The notes below the pieces were generated by a model. It was not told the origin of the DNA, did no database searches, and saw nothing but the letters and a program-made list of their open reading frames with translations. The translations under genes were made by a program, and so were the position numbers. Shown in pieces: positions 34,724 to 45,940 of a stretch of DNA of 64,000 bases. Source of the DNA: Cheiracanthium punctorium (taxonomy: Eukaryota > Arthropoda > Arachnida > Araneae > Cheiracanthiidae); contig JAWZYV010012234.1 of assembly GCA_038373885.1 (NCBI GenBank), positions 248,001 to 312,000 on the forward strand. Reading direction: 5' to 3'. Every line of letters starts with the position of its first letter. Position 1 is the first letter of the stretch.

Positions 34724-35405
34724 ATAGTTTGTTCACGTGATTGCAAAAAATAATTCTTATACATTACGGCCTATAGAAGCAAATCGTTTAAAATGAGCTA
34801 GTGTCTAAAAGGGAGCATTCGAAGAAGTTCAAATTGGGTATGTATATTGTAGGTCATCGTCACACAGCATGTATAGATTTTGCTGTGTATAGGACTTATA
34901 GTTTTTTGACAGGGCAACAAATTGGTGTTCTTTTACATTACGGCCCATGTACATAAATTCCTGAAAGTGCGCTAGTGTCTAGGCTGCATTCGGTTGAGCT
35001 CAAATTGGGTATGTATAGTACGACGGTCTCATGATCTGCATAGATTTTTGTATGTTTGGAGCTAATAGTTTGCTCACAGACTTGCAAGAGGTAAATTTTA
35101 TATATTACGGCTTAAGGAAGCAATCATTTAAAGTGAGCTAGTGTCCAAATGGTTTATTCGATTGACATCCAATTAGGTACGCATGTTATAGGTCACTGTC
35201 TTACATATTGCTTAAATTTTAGCGAGTTCACGCAGTACAGTTTTTTGCAGAGCTACAAAAAAGTATTCTTATAGATTGCGGCCTTTACACTCAAATCATT
35301 TTAAGTGCTCTAGTGCCTGAACACTAGATCTGATTGAATTGAATGAAATTTATTTAAACGCTTGGTATCAAGTGTTCGGAAAGTCGAGTGGAGTCACTCC
35401 AGATT
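34724..35405 (+). repeat. Dispersed repeat (TTCGGAAAGTCGAGT 3' end), 5'-truncated
   Basis: Three or four internal units of ~170-200 bp, each with TTACGGCC, GTGCGCTAGTG and a CAAATTGGGTATGTAT phrase, ending in TGTTCGGAAAGTCGAGT followed by GGAGTCACTCCAGATTTTTA. Same family as 44027-45062 and 47186-48005. Confidence 0.7.
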
Positions 35406-35939
35406 TTTATTATTATAGATAGACATAAATTTGTTTTGTAATGCATGTGAAGATGGTATATAACTGGATATTGGGCGCTTTTTTTTGCGTTGTATTGTAA
35501 GGATTAGACTTAATTTTATTGGGAGGGCTTCCCTAAAAAGATTTTTGTATCTTCTAAATAAGGTAGATTATCTATTGCTACAATGATAAATGGAGATCTT
35601 TAGGCAGCTATACCTCCTCTTCCGTATAAATATCTGTTTAAAACCTCCAGCTAAGCTCCCTGATGAGGTAGAAGTGCAAAAATTTCAAGTTTTGCCTTTG
35701 TCAAGCACAAAATAAAAATTTTCTTTCGGAAATTGGGAGTTAAATTGAGGTAGGGGGATCTATTATTTTTAATTTAGTAAATTTTTTTCTTTCAATTTTA
35801 CTAATATTAAAATTAATGTATTTTGAACTTAAAATCACATTTTTTTCTGGCCAAGTTTGTTTTTCAAAGCTTAGACTTTAAAACAATTATTTATGAAAGT
35901 TTCAGAAAGTTATCATTTTTACGCCACTCCTTCAAATAA
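35406..35939. other. Unassigned AT-rich DNA
   Basis: No gene or element recognised. Confidence 0.4.
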
Positions 35940-36190
35940 TTAGCCTCACCATGGCACAATGGCTATATCACTGAAAATGGTTGAGGTAGACGGCCGAAGT
36001 GTGAAGGTTCTGGGTTCCGGTCCCATCGCGCGGTCGTCGATCTAACGGTCTGGAGTTTTGGCAGGTTTTCTCCAGATGTAACGTGAATACGCGTTAGAAC
36101 CCCTTAGAAAGTCCTCCTAACCAAGGCACCTCTCATCTTAGGCAGATACCCCTCGCGCAGGTTTGCCTTAATCACACACACACAACCTTC
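35940..36190 (+). mobile_element. tRNA-derived SINE (same family as palindrome ends)
   Basis: Head GCCTCACCATGGCACAATGG, B-box-like GGGTTCCGGTCCC, body CGTCGATCTAACGGTCTGG and ACCCCTTAGAAAGTCCTCC, tail ACACACACACA. It gives an independent, non-palindromic copy of the SINE at 7060-7333. Confidence 0.8.
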
Positions 36191-37020
36191 AAATAATTAC
36201 AAAGTGACATTTCTTTTATGCTCTTCAAAGTTTTATTGTAAAATTTTTATTTTTAATAACACTTTATAAAATGTAATTGTCCTTAAAAATGAAAATTTAT
36301 TCCATCTATAATTTATCACAGTATTCTGATATTTATTTAAATTTGAATTAATTTGACAAGTAAATCCATAATTAGTGTCAGTGGCGTACTTAACGAGTGT
36401 TCCCAGGGGGGGCGGACCCCTCCCGAAACTGTGAAACAATCATTAAAAAACTGCCAGTTTAAAAAATTAATATTAACGCCATTAACAATGAGATTTTTTT
36501 AAAAACCGCTAATTTGGAGCGTTATAAGCGAATCAAGTCACGGGCCGAGGGCGGCCGGGCACCTCCCGAAATTTTAAAACAATCATTAAAAAATGGCCAG
36601 TTCAAAAATTTTATATTTACGCCATTAACAATGAGATTTTAAATAAACCGTAACTTTGGAACGTTTAAGCGAATCTATATACGTCACTGATTTTAGTATT
36701 ATAATAGTACTCTCATTCACTGGATTGAGAACTATTTTTTTACCACTGGACTTTTCCCTCTGACCATGTAGGATGTAGCTGGAGGTCACAGGTCAAGATT
36801 TCCCAACACGTGCATGGGGGCACGACAGACAAGAACTTCCCGAGAGGAGTTTTTCATTGCAAGGGGGGGGGGGAGAGGAAAGTTCTGCTTCGAACGAGAG
36901 GGGACTCTGTCCCCATCCGATCCGTTTTTAGATATTTCGAAAGACTGATAACAGAGAAGTAATTTTTACAGGATCCCTCACTTCGGAGGAGAGCGAAGTG
37001 GGGACTGTCAAAAAGTAGGG
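36191..37020. other. Unassigned AT-rich DNA with MITE-like remnants
   Basis: Two diverged direct copies of a ~170-bp block (about 36410-36530 and 36550-36680) share TCCCGAAA, AACAATCATTAAAAAA and GCCATTAACAATGAGATTTT. The edge CAGTGGCGTACTTAACGAGT at 36381 resembles the CAGTGGCGTAGCC MITE ends. No gene. Confidence 0.4.
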
Positions 37021-37461
37021 TCAAAAGGTCTATTCGGCGAAATGAAGACTACACGCCGGCTCCTTCGTGCCTTGAACCTCGGGGGGCACCCCCCCGCCCT
37101 CGTTTAATTTGATTTGCGACTTTCAGAACCTTTCTCATGCTCAGGCTGTAGCCAACTTTTTAATAGCCACTCAACGATTTTGAGATCTGGTGGCAACAAC
37201 GGTTGCCCTTGTCCATGGTTTTCGCCCGGCGTGCTAGCCCTTTTATATCTACTTTCCTTCTGTTGCTTCCCTCCCTTTGGTGGAGACCCAGGATGTCTGC
37301 AATTTATTAAATCCATCACGAGGAAACGAAGTTATTGCTTTTCGGCACTACTGGTTTTCAGCTAAATTTCTTGTCTGGAGCGCAAGGCCGGTCCGAGCGT
37401 CCGTAGCCATAAGCTCCCCAGTGTTCCCCTCCTTGGGGGTCCATTAACAACAACAACAACA
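37021..37461 (+). mobile_element. Possible SINE/LINE 3' segment with (AAC)n tail
   Basis: Base composition is balanced, unlike the surroundings, and it ends in AACAACAACAACAACAAG like the SINE at 7333. Overlapping frames on both strands have no known domain. Assignment rests only on tail and composition. Confidence 0.35.
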
Positions 37462-38459
37462 AGCCTGGGAGAAAGCATGCAAACACAGATGCTCTTAGCC
37501 GTGCAAATTTGGGTAGCTAGTGAAGGCATGTATAATCTCTAGCTTCAGAATTGTATATACTAATATTAATTGTATTCTAAAATTGTTTTGCATATGTGTA
37601 TTTTCAGTCATTCATTAAGTGTTTAGAATTGTGTAATTTTTTTTAAATATATGCATAAAGAAATAGAGTAACAGGCAAAAGCCTCAACGCTACGGAAACG
37701 CAAATTGCGTGTTTTGAAAAAAGAAAAAAAAGGGGATGGCTAAAACTCTCTGATATTGTGATGCTTGATGGTGTAATTGGGGGCTTGTACTCCAGTCTTC
37801 CCTAATTCGTATCGTCGTATACAGTTTAAGACCAAATTTTCGCTCTCAGAGATAGCAAAAATCTCTTCGGAGGTAGAAGGAGCTGTAACAAGCGAGATCA
37901 CCCAGAAACATTCACGAAAATCCAGGTCTCCACTCCAACGAGTCTTGGAGTATTGCTGCAATAGGGGAAGATATAAGAAGAATTTTTTCCTGACATTTTC
38001 GCGCCAAAAGGACGAGAAGGTGGGTCGGCGGCCCTTTGATATATATGCCTACCTCACCTGGTCTGATCAGTTTTCGAGCGACGGAGATGGACTACGTTTT
38101 TGACTGAGAGGAGGTTGTGCTCTCTGACAAGTGTCGAACACGAATATGACAATCATTTTATTGTGAATACAACACCAATGTTGAAAGATCTGTGATCGTC
38201 TGTACTTGACATGTTTTATATTATCTTATTAAATTGTTATTGTTCGCTACCATCTTTTTATAAATATATAAAATGAAACTGCTAGTGCCGCTCCTAGCAG
38301 CATGACGACGTTACAGAATGTTGTAGTTATATGTTGTTTCAAATCGCCATTTTAATTCTAAACTACAGCTTCCATACAAATACAAAAAATTGTCGTGGTA
38401 ACTGCATATGTTTAATTATCGCCAAGTTGGCGAGAGTCGGGCCGTTAAAGAGAAATCAA
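37462..38459. other. Unassigned DNA
   Basis: No gene recognised. 37740-38210 is GC-richer, with a TATA-like stretch at about 37970 and a frame at 37777-38103 lacking known domains; it could be an LTR remnant but no paired copy is present. Confidence 0.3.
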
Positions 38460-38720
38460 CCCAAGAAAGACAAACACGGCACACTCATGGATTATGATGC
38501 AGATTCCAGATAGTATTTAAAACGATGAAGTATAGTTGGAATATGCTTGGCGAAGATTGTACAACAGTTTTAGTAGGCGATCTTAAGATAGATTTCGATT
38601 CCAAAGATGTGTTTTATAGAACAAGAGAGAAAAATACGGCACACTCATGAATAATGATGCACTTTCCAAGTTAATGGAATAAGGGAAGAAAATAGGGACG
38701 ACGCATAAATTATGATACGC
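38460..38720 (+). repeat. GDFN-endonuclease fragment repeat
   Basis: Decayed copies of the unit at 28322-28950 (ACACGGCACACTCATGGATT, TTTTAGTAGGCGATCTTAAG). Confidence 0.5.
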
Positions 38721-38938
38721 TTTTAATGTATAGCACTTCTCTTTATGCATTTTAATGCATAGCACATATATAGCACAATTCAGATTTTTCTTTTTTTTAT
38801 CTTGCTGATGCGCTGATATGCGTCGCAAATTCAAATTAGGTATCACCTAACGTTTGTATAACATTTGAAGTTATTTTGAATTGTATTGTCAAGATTAAAA
38901 ATCGCCAAGTGTAGCGTTTATAACGGAAAAGTGCCAAC

Positions 38939-39109
38939 CAGTGGCGTAGCCTGAAATTTTTCATGGGGGCGGGGTTACGACTACTGCAACTCATACATAT
39001 GTATATGTAAGTGGGATAAGGGATTGAAAAATATACATTTAGTATGGCAAAAAATTCCTCATGTGTGGGGGTATGATCCCCCTAACCCCACCCCCTGGCT
39101 ACGCCACTG
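38939..39109. mobile_element. MITE (CAGTGGCGTAGCC ends)
   Basis: TIRs CAGTGGCGTAGCC / GGCTACGCCACTG, with G-rich left and C-rich right halves forming a long foldback. The left flank gtgccaac recurs 6 bases beyond the right end (39116-39123), so the duplication is imperfect. Related copies at 41517 and 47776 have clearer 8-bp duplications. Confidence 0.8.
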
Positions 39110-39171
39110 GTGCTGGTGCCAACAATTCTCCATTTACCCTTGAATGGATATGTTATGGATAATCTTTTGCA

Positions 39172-39250
39172 GATTGGCTTATTTATCATCGCGAAATATT
39201 TCATCTCATCGTGGTAGTAAATATCCAAATTGTACCAAATATCACCAAAT
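39172..39250 (+). repeat. Dispersed GGCGTATTTAGCACCGC module
   Basis: A short module (GATTGGC(G)TATTTA, then ATTTCATCTC, then GG(T/C)AAATATCCAA) that recurs at 40683-40765 (reversed), 51249-51330, 55063-55140 and 62092-62165. In two of these it lies inside Helitrons. Confidence 0.6.
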
Positions 39251-39980
39251 TGGCGACTTCAAGTCCCCCATTGGGCCAAATCAGGAAAACTGAAGATCAC
39301 TAATACATATATGGTCCGAAAATAGGTTCAGCTTGGATATTTGTCACCCATTAGCAAGATAAAATATTTGGACGCATTAATTTTGCCAGTTTCGCGCATA
39401 AGAATAAATGAAAAGCTATTTTAATGTCAACCTTAATGGGAAATGATTTTCGATTATTCAGATCCGTAAATCGCCAAAGAATGAAAAGTCGCCATGGGTA
39501 GCAAATATACAAGCTGTTCCGAAAATACAAATACTTTTAGTAACAAAATAAGAGCAATTAAGTGCAATAGCATAAAAAATAACTAAACTATTTAAAATAT
39601 AAGCAGATATTACCCTTTATGAGCTTGCGAGAGTAAGAAGTCCCATTCATAATCCCTTTGAGACGTCTGGTAAATATTCGACATTGATTTGTTCAAATAT
39701 ATTCAAAAGCACCAGTAAACAATTTTGAAAAATTAATTTAATTATTTTTCATAAAAACCATGACAAACAAGCAAGTAATACCTTCCCACTTTCCAACTGA
39801 ATAAAAGTAAAAACGTGGAGAAAGTGCCTTTCCCACTCATCACTTAAACGAACTGACTTAATTTGTATCGTATTCTGTTCTACTAATCGATTTATGGAAA
39901 TAGCAGACGATCTGGTGAAACAGGATTACCAAAAAGAATGAGCACTGATAAGTATCGATTATTATCGACTCTCACTAAAA
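39251..39980. other. Unassigned AT-rich DNA
   Basis: No gene recognised. 39420-39530 matches 27540-27650 loosely (CAAGCTGTTCCGAAAA), an interspersed-repeat remnant. Confidence 0.4.
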
Positions 39981-39982
39981 TA

Positions 39983-40558
39983 TTAGGTTGTAACGAAAGT
40001 TTCCCGCCACCGCAAAAATCTTCAGCACACATTTCGCTTTGGCGTATTTGCTCATATTTTGTCAAACGAAAGAAAGATACTTAATTCAAATCTTGTGTTG
40101 TGAAATCTGTAAAAAAAATACAGTTATCATTAAGTACAACGTGCCCTTAATGAAACTATCACTCTAGCGGTTTAGAACCATCATTTACTTGCAGTTTTGT
40201 TGCAAAGTCAGCTACAGAATATCAACGAATTATATGTACAGCTATAAGTACTATTGCTGTATCATGTGACACTCTGCAGGTTTGCTACCGAAAGTTCAGA
40301 AACAAGGACTATGACATTCAAGAGAGCTCTGGCTGGTCTATTGATGTGGATGAGACCAGCCTCAGAGAACTTGTGGAAGATCAGTAATTAACCACTGATC
40401 GGCAATTAACCAAGTGGTTAATTGCCGATCTGGTCGATAAAAACTGGTTATCAGTGCTGATAACCAGTTCTAACTCTTTAGATAACTCGTCAGTTATCTA
40501 AGGAGTTAGAACTTAGTTTTTCAAGCAGATTTGGCGGAAAAATTTCGTTACAACCTGA
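39983..40558 (+). mobile_element. mariner deletion derivative with TA duplication
   Basis: TIRs TTAGGTTGTAACGAAAGTTT / AAATTTCGTTACAACCTGA are flanked by TA (39981-39982, 40559-40560). An internal stretch (about 40280-40385) still reads YRKFRNKDYDIQESSGWSID and VDETSLRELVEDQ, like the N-terminal region of mariner transposases, after which three consecutive hairpins occupy 40371-40516. Non-autonomous. A 402-bp relative is at 44161. Confidence 0.88.
40371..40516. repeat. Three back-to-back perfect or near-perfect hairpins
   Basis: GATCGGCAATTAACCA / TGGTTAATTGCCGATC (2-base loop); AACTGGTTATCAG / CTGATAACCAGTT (2-base loop); GTTCTAACTC...TTAGATAACT / AGTTATCTAA...GAGTTAGAAC (4-base loop). The related mariner copy at 44161 has only one arm of the last (CAGTTATCTAAGGAGTAAGA). 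Confidence 0.9.
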
Positions 40559-40560
40559 TA

Positions 40561-41160
40561 TAATGATTCAGTTTAGTGGAGAATTCAAAATAATTTCTGT
40601 AGGAGAGCTAGATAATAAGTTTAGCAAAGTATTTTATAACGACAGTACTTATTTTTTAAAGAAGACGAGTTACTTTTTACGTCACATCTCGGATATTTGC
40701 CACCACGGCGAGATGGAATAGTATTTCGGAGTGCTAAATCCGCCAATCTGCCAATGATTATGTATAAAAATATACGGAGAACCGTTTTAATGCCAACCTT
40801 ATCGATTTTGTGAATGAGTAAATAGCTAAAGAATGAAAAGTCGCCATTTGTGGCAACTCCAAGCCGCTTCAAACTTGTTAGGCCCGTAGCCAAGGGAGTG
40901 CCAGGTGGGGCTGAGCCCCCCCCCAGCTGATTTCACATTAAAAATTTTAATGCATATATTTTGAAAAAGTTTAATATATTTTTTAAAAACTTTATTATTT
41001 TTCAAATGTATGATTGCTTAATCTCCAACGACTGACACCTATTTATAAAAAAAAAAGTCGGTTAACTAGCCAAAGCCACAGCCTTACATATAGTAATTTG
41101 CATTAAACGATTAAAGCTGAAAGACCCAACTCTCTTGGCGCCTACTGTATCTTAGCGCCT
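40561..41160. other. Unassigned DNA with repeat module
   Basis: The reversed GGCGTATTTAGCACCGC module lies at 40683-40765. A MITE-edge-like CCCGTAGCCAAGGGAGTGCC with C9 lies at 40883-40925. No gene. Confidence 0.4.
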
Positions 41161-41516
41161 GTCTCTGAATTTCCAATGCGAGGAACTTATGATATTCAAG
41201 AACACGAAGAACAAGGTTTGTTCAAAAATCTATATGAATTTACAAGAAATAAAGACGAAAAATTAAAGAACTGTTCCAAAATTTATTGCACGAAATGCTA
41301 CATATCTTTCACCAGATATACAAAACAATGTCATTCAGATCTTAACCGGCTGTGTTCGTGAGAGTGGCGTTGTAAAAAGTGCAGATGTACCTTGGTTTAC
41401 AATTTTGGCAGATGTTACGAAAGACAGAAAATGTAATGAAAATTTTGCTATTGGTATTCGTTGCGTGAAAGATGGTAAATTTTACGAAACGGCATTATGT
41501 GTGATACAGGCGCGTA

Positions 41517-41649
41517 GCCAGGAAAATTTTTCGGGGGGGGGGGGGGGATATGATCTTATATGTGTATAAATAGATGGAATTTCATCACTAATCCAGAAAT
41601 TTCGGGGGGGATATATCCCGATATCCCCCCTCCCCTGGCTACGCCACTG
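41517..41649. mobile_element. MITE (CGTAGCC ends) inside the hAT pseudogene
   Basis: Starts CAGGCGCGTAGCC, ends GGCTACGCCACTG; G14 and C-rich foldback. Flanks tgtgtgat (41508) and tgtgtgaa (41650) suggest an 8-bp duplication. It separates ALCV from VKATAELNA of the transposase frame. Confidence 0.8.
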
Positions 41650-41880
41650 TGTGTGAAAGCTACTGCAGAATTAAATGCATAATCTTTAGCGGATTTAACT
41701 TTAAATGTTCTACAGGAAAATGGATTAAATACTGATTATATACTTTGTCAATGTTATGATGGAGCTTCGGTGATGAGTAGAAAATGAGGTGGACTTCAAA
41801 CGATAATACAACAACAGCTGAACCGATCTACACCTTATGTTGCTGCAATCATCATCTCCATTTAGTTATAGTGAAAGCAA

Positions 41881-41958
41881 CCCTACTAGCAATTTTGCTC
41901 GGGCTACCAACGGCCACGCAGCCAGCCGATGACGGCCCGAGCAAAATTGCTAGTAGGG
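41881..41958. repeat. 78-bp foldback with 24-bp perfect arms
   Basis: Arms 41881-41904 and 41935-41958 are perfect inverted repeats (core CAATTTTGCTCGGGC) around a 30-base GC-rich loop, inside the hAT pseudogene just after HLHLVIVKA. It could be a tiny MITE; no clear duplication. Confidence 0.85.
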
Positions 41959-42990
41959 AATACATGTTGTTCTGGTCATTAAACAATTTTTGGCCAGTGT
42001 TCCATGCTATACGTGTTTCTTAAACGTGGTTGTATAGCGAAAAACTACGAAGGTCGTGCATTGAGCCGTCTCCTGGAACAACGCTGGAGTGGACACTTGC
42101 ATGTCACAGATATAATTTATAATAATTACAGAGCAATTGTTAGTTTTAAAATTCATTGCTTCTAGCAGAGAATATGATAGTGCTGATGTAACAGAAGCTA
42201 CTGGTTTACATACTGTTATCACTAAGCACAAGTTTCGATTTTGCCTAGTTAACATGCGAAAAATATTTAAAAACGTTGGAACCAGCTAATAAACAGTTAC
42301 AGACACGTGAAACTAGTCTTAATGATTCCTCGAAAATAATAGAAGCTGTAACAGAATCTATTAAAAATATGCGAAATGACGAAAATTATGAAGAAATTAG
42401 TTATTTTATTACTGCTGGAGTTTTTGACGTCGCAAATGAATCGGAGCTGAAACATCAAGTTAAAAGACGAAAAATACCCAGTTCATCTCTTAGGGATTCG
42501 GTCACAATGGAAACAGTTGGAATCTACCAATATGATGATTTATTGAAACAAATTTTCTTTGAGACTATTGGCGTAATCTTAACTGAACTGACTAGGCGTT
42601 TCAGTGAAAATAAAACTTGGTTAAAAGCCATTTCAGCTGCAGAAGAATTAGATTTTGACAATATTCACTACTTGCCTTCCTCAGGAATTGTATTGCCCTA
42701 TAAAGAATAATTGAAAATGGTTAAATCTTATTTGGCGAAGTTTGAAAACTGCAACGTTTTTCAAAAAATCTTTGACCAAGAAGTTGCATTTGAAGTTACA
42801 TACAAATTATTAGCAACTTCGCATATGTTCAGATGCAGCACCGCTGTATGTGAATCAACATTTTCTGTGCTTAGCTGAATAGATCGTGTACAACTATTAT
42901 CAGTGACACTCCAGCGATTAGCAAACCTTGTTTTCCTTGCGTTTGAAAAAAATAAAATAGAACCAAGAATATCGATTTACAAAATTTTTT

Positions 42991-44026
42991 GCGGAAATTC
43001 AATGAGATTAAAAATAGACGACTGCAATTGTTTTGATTTATGTAATATATTTAAAAATGTGATATATTTTTTTAAATACTGGCTTTTGATATTATAATTT
43101 GAAATAGAAGTTAACCAATTAAAGTCACTGTGCCTAAGTGAGATACAATTTCTCATAGGTTTGTCACATTTAGTGTAAACACAATATTTTATTGGAGATT
43201 TGCATAAAGTAATTAAAATATTATTATTTTAATTCTACTTTAATTTATTTATAGAAATTAAGCTATTGTCTGTTATCTAAAAAAGACTTAAATATCATTA
43301 TCACATTTAGCTTCTTTTTGTCACATTTATAGTAATCGAAACCTAAATGAGATGATCAAAGTACTTAAAAGTGACCATAGAAAAGCATAATTTATGAATA
43401 CTATAGTTTTTCACATAAATTTATTATTTTTTTTTATATATTGCTTAAAGTTGTCTTTAGTATTGCTATAATAGTGCAAATTTGAAGTTTTTATTTTGTT
43501 ACAATTTTGAGAGTTGAAAACAAAATACTTTATGATATAATCAATATTAAAAGTAAATTTTCCATTCACATACGATTAGCCTACAATTTTCTTTCTGCCA
43601 CATCTTTCATTAAAATCCCCTTTTGAAATTAAATTTTTCCCCATGATATCCTTGGGTAAATTTTTAAAGAATTTGTGTTCATAATAAGTTTTTCTTTATG
43701 ATACTCTATCACAGTCATTTTTATTTCGTGTGTTCTCATTTTCCACAATGAACGTTGACAACCTTAAATTTATCCATTTAAGCCGACGAGCTTTTACTTC
43801 TTGGACGCCGTCAGAACTATTTGACTTTTAAGAATTTATTGTATTGTAAACTTGATGCTAATATTTAATATAGTAGAAATATAGATAAAAAAGTTATCAT
43901 TAAAAAATATATGATATAATTAATGCCACCCCCACTTCAGGTGGGGTGCCCCCCCCCCCCAAATAGAAAATCTGGCTATGGACCTGCTAGCATAACTTGA
44001 TGATAAACCATAATGATTTTTTTTAT
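42991..44026. other. Unassigned AT-rich DNA
   Basis: No gene recognised. A MITE-edge-like C12 run lies at 43950-43961. Confidence 0.4.
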
Positions 44027-44160
44027 TACTTTCCGAACATGTACCATGTAAGGAAAGTATTGTAATAATGAAAAAATTCGATTTCGAGATTTTGGTGTAT
44101 TGACACGTTTTGAAGTCTAATGAATTCATTTATGCTATTTTTACAAGATGTATGTATGTA

Positions 44161-44562
44161 TTAGGTTGTAACGAAAGTTTCCCGCCACCGCAAACATCGT
44201 CAGCATACAATCTCGTTGGCGTATTTGCTCATATTTTGTCAAACGATTTTTACTATTTGAAAGAAAGAGGCTTACTTTATAACACTGTGTTGTGAAATCT
44301 GTAAAAAATATAGTTATCATTAAGTATAAGGTGTCTCAAATGGAACTATCACTCTAGAGGATTAGAACCATCATTTACTTCCAGTTGTGCTGCAAAAAGT
44401 CAGCTACATAATATCAACGAATTATGAGTACAGCTTCAAGTACTATTGTCATATCATGTGACACTGTGCAGGTTTGGTACCGAAAGTTCAAAAACAGTTA
44501 TCTAAGGAGTAAGAAGTTAGTTTTTCAGGAAGATATGGCGGAAAACTTTCGTTACAACCTGA
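44161..44562 (+). mobile_element. mariner MITE (402 bp) with TA duplication
   Basis: TIRs TTAGGTTGTAACGAAAGTTT / AAACTTTCGTTACAACCTGA, flanked by TA (44159-44160 and 44563-44564). Shorter than the copy at 39983 and without its hairpins. Confidence 0.88.
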
Positions 44563-44574
44563 TATGTATGTATG

Positions 44575-44590
44575 TATGTGTGTGTGTGTG

Positions 44591-44668
<78 letters not shown>

Positions 44669-44692
44669 CGTGCGCGCGTGCGCACGTGCGTG
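44575..44692 (+). repeat. TG microsatellite (~115 bp)
   Basis: Long TG run with a few GC interruptions at its 3' end; frames of Cys-Val repeats are artefacts of it. Confidence 0.9.
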
Positions 44693-45293
44693 TGTTTGTT
44701 TGTTTGTTTGTTTTTGTGTGTATGTGAGTGAACACGATAGCTCCTAAACGGGGTATTCGATTGAGTTCAAATTGGGTATATATGTTATAAACCACCGTCG
44801 CAAGACCGGTATTGATTTTGGTGTGTATAGGACATGTAGTTTTTTCTACAGCGCTACGACAAAAATTTCTTTTACATTATGGCCTATCGGTGGAAATTCT
44901 TGAAAGTGCGCTAGCGTTTAAACGGTACATTCGATTGAGCTCAAATTGAAAAAACTAAGAATTTTCGCTGAATTATTCATGGATTAAAATTTATTGAAAT
45001 TCTTGGTAATGATCTAAACGTAAGTATTCGGAAAGTCGAGTGTAGTCACTCCAGATTTTTTATTTTACAAAGGAAACCAACGATTAGCATCGCTCAGGTG
45101 TTTATAAGAATCAAAGAGTTCCATTATTTTGTCGTTGACCATGTCATCAGAAACTAAGAATCATCGAGATCGATCTACGTCGTTGTTATACCCGTCAAAA
45201 TTTTAAAAAATTTACCAGTTGTCGGCAACTTCTAAAAATTTCATTATTAAAATATCTACCATCGATGTGTATACGAAAATATCTACCCTAACA

Positions 45294-45940
45294 TCCTAAC
45301 TAATATTATAAATGCGAAAGTGAGTTTGTTTGTTTGTTAGTTTATGACGCTTTCACGCCTAAACCGCTGAATAAATTATGATGAATTTTGGTTTTAGATA
45401 TAGATGGGACCCTGGAGAAGGTTATAGGCTACTTAGAACTTTAGATTTTTAATTACTTTTTAAATTATTAATTAAAAACCGTTTTTACGTTGCCATGCTT
45501 GGCGAGTTTCGCCCGTATCAAGTAATTCATGCTTTGAGCTAACAAGAATGCTATTACTTCAATGTAGTAGCACGTGCATCTGAAAAACATTAAATAATAC
45601 GGAAATTATGCCAGTTTTATGCCAAATCTATCTATCTATAATAATAAAAATGTATGTTCTCCAGGCAAATCTACAGAAAGCAGAGCTTTCAAAATTTGAG
45701 CATGACTGGGCCCATGACTTCGGTAAAGTGTACCTGAGGCTCAGAATTTTAAAATTTAAGTACTTTTCTAACTATTAATTAAAAACCGTTTTATCGCCCG
45801 CACAAAATGATTTATGCTTTTGAAATACAGCAGAAATTCTATTTGCAAAAATCACATGCATTTGGAAAACATAAATTGGTATGGAAATTATGTTGATTTT
45901 ACGCCAAATTAAAAAGCATAAGTAAAGAAAAGTGTACTTA
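45294..45940 (+). mobile_element. Helitron 5' ends, two truncated copies
   Basis: TCCTAACTAATATTATAAATG at 45294 and TCTATCTATAATAATAAAAATG at about 45632, both after A, each followed by a related stretch with ATTAATTAAAAACCGTTTT. No 3' end for either was found. Confidence 0.6.

Larger units (their letters stand above)
41170..42990 (+). pseudogene. hAT transposase pseudogene (ZMYM1/DUF4371 type)
   Basis: Pieces in changing frames follow the order of ZMYM1-like hAT transposases: SPDIQNNVIQILTGCVRESG and FTILADVTKDRKCNENFAIG (41310-41480; catalytic-domain start), QCYDGASVMSRK (about 41750; the D of the RNase H-like core), LCCCNHHLHLVIVKA (about 41840), LEQRWSGHLHVTDIIYNNYR (about 42070), a 144-codon open stretch 42276-42710 with ELTRRFSENKTWLKA, and MFRCSTAVCESTFSVLS plus LANLVFLAFEKNK (about 42825-42960; C-terminal dimerisation region). 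At least four stops or frameshifts and two insertions (41517-41649, 41881-41958) break it. Confidence 0.85.
44027..45062 (+). repeat. Dispersed repeat (CTTTCCGAACATGTACC start), interrupted
   Basis: 5' part 44027-44160, mariner derivative 44161-44562, a TG microsatellite 44575-44690, then the internal units (GGTATTGATTTTGGTGTGTA, TTACATTATGGCC) and the 3' end TATTCGGAAAGTCGAGT. Start and end contain inverted CTTTCCGAACA / TGTTCGGAAAG. Open frames here are not genes. Confidence 0.75.

Noticed and set aside
37777..38103. 108-codon frame as a host gene
   Set aside because: No domain recognised and no flanking gene structure; composition suggests an LTR-like remnant instead.
42276..42710. 144-codon frame as a domesticated ZMYM1-like host gene
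   Set aside because: Upstream and downstream parts of the same transposase are present but broken by stops, frameshifts and insertions, so the open stretch is a chance survivor.
44424..44795. Frames rich in Cys-Val or Thr-His
   Set aside because: Translations of a TG/CA microsatellite.
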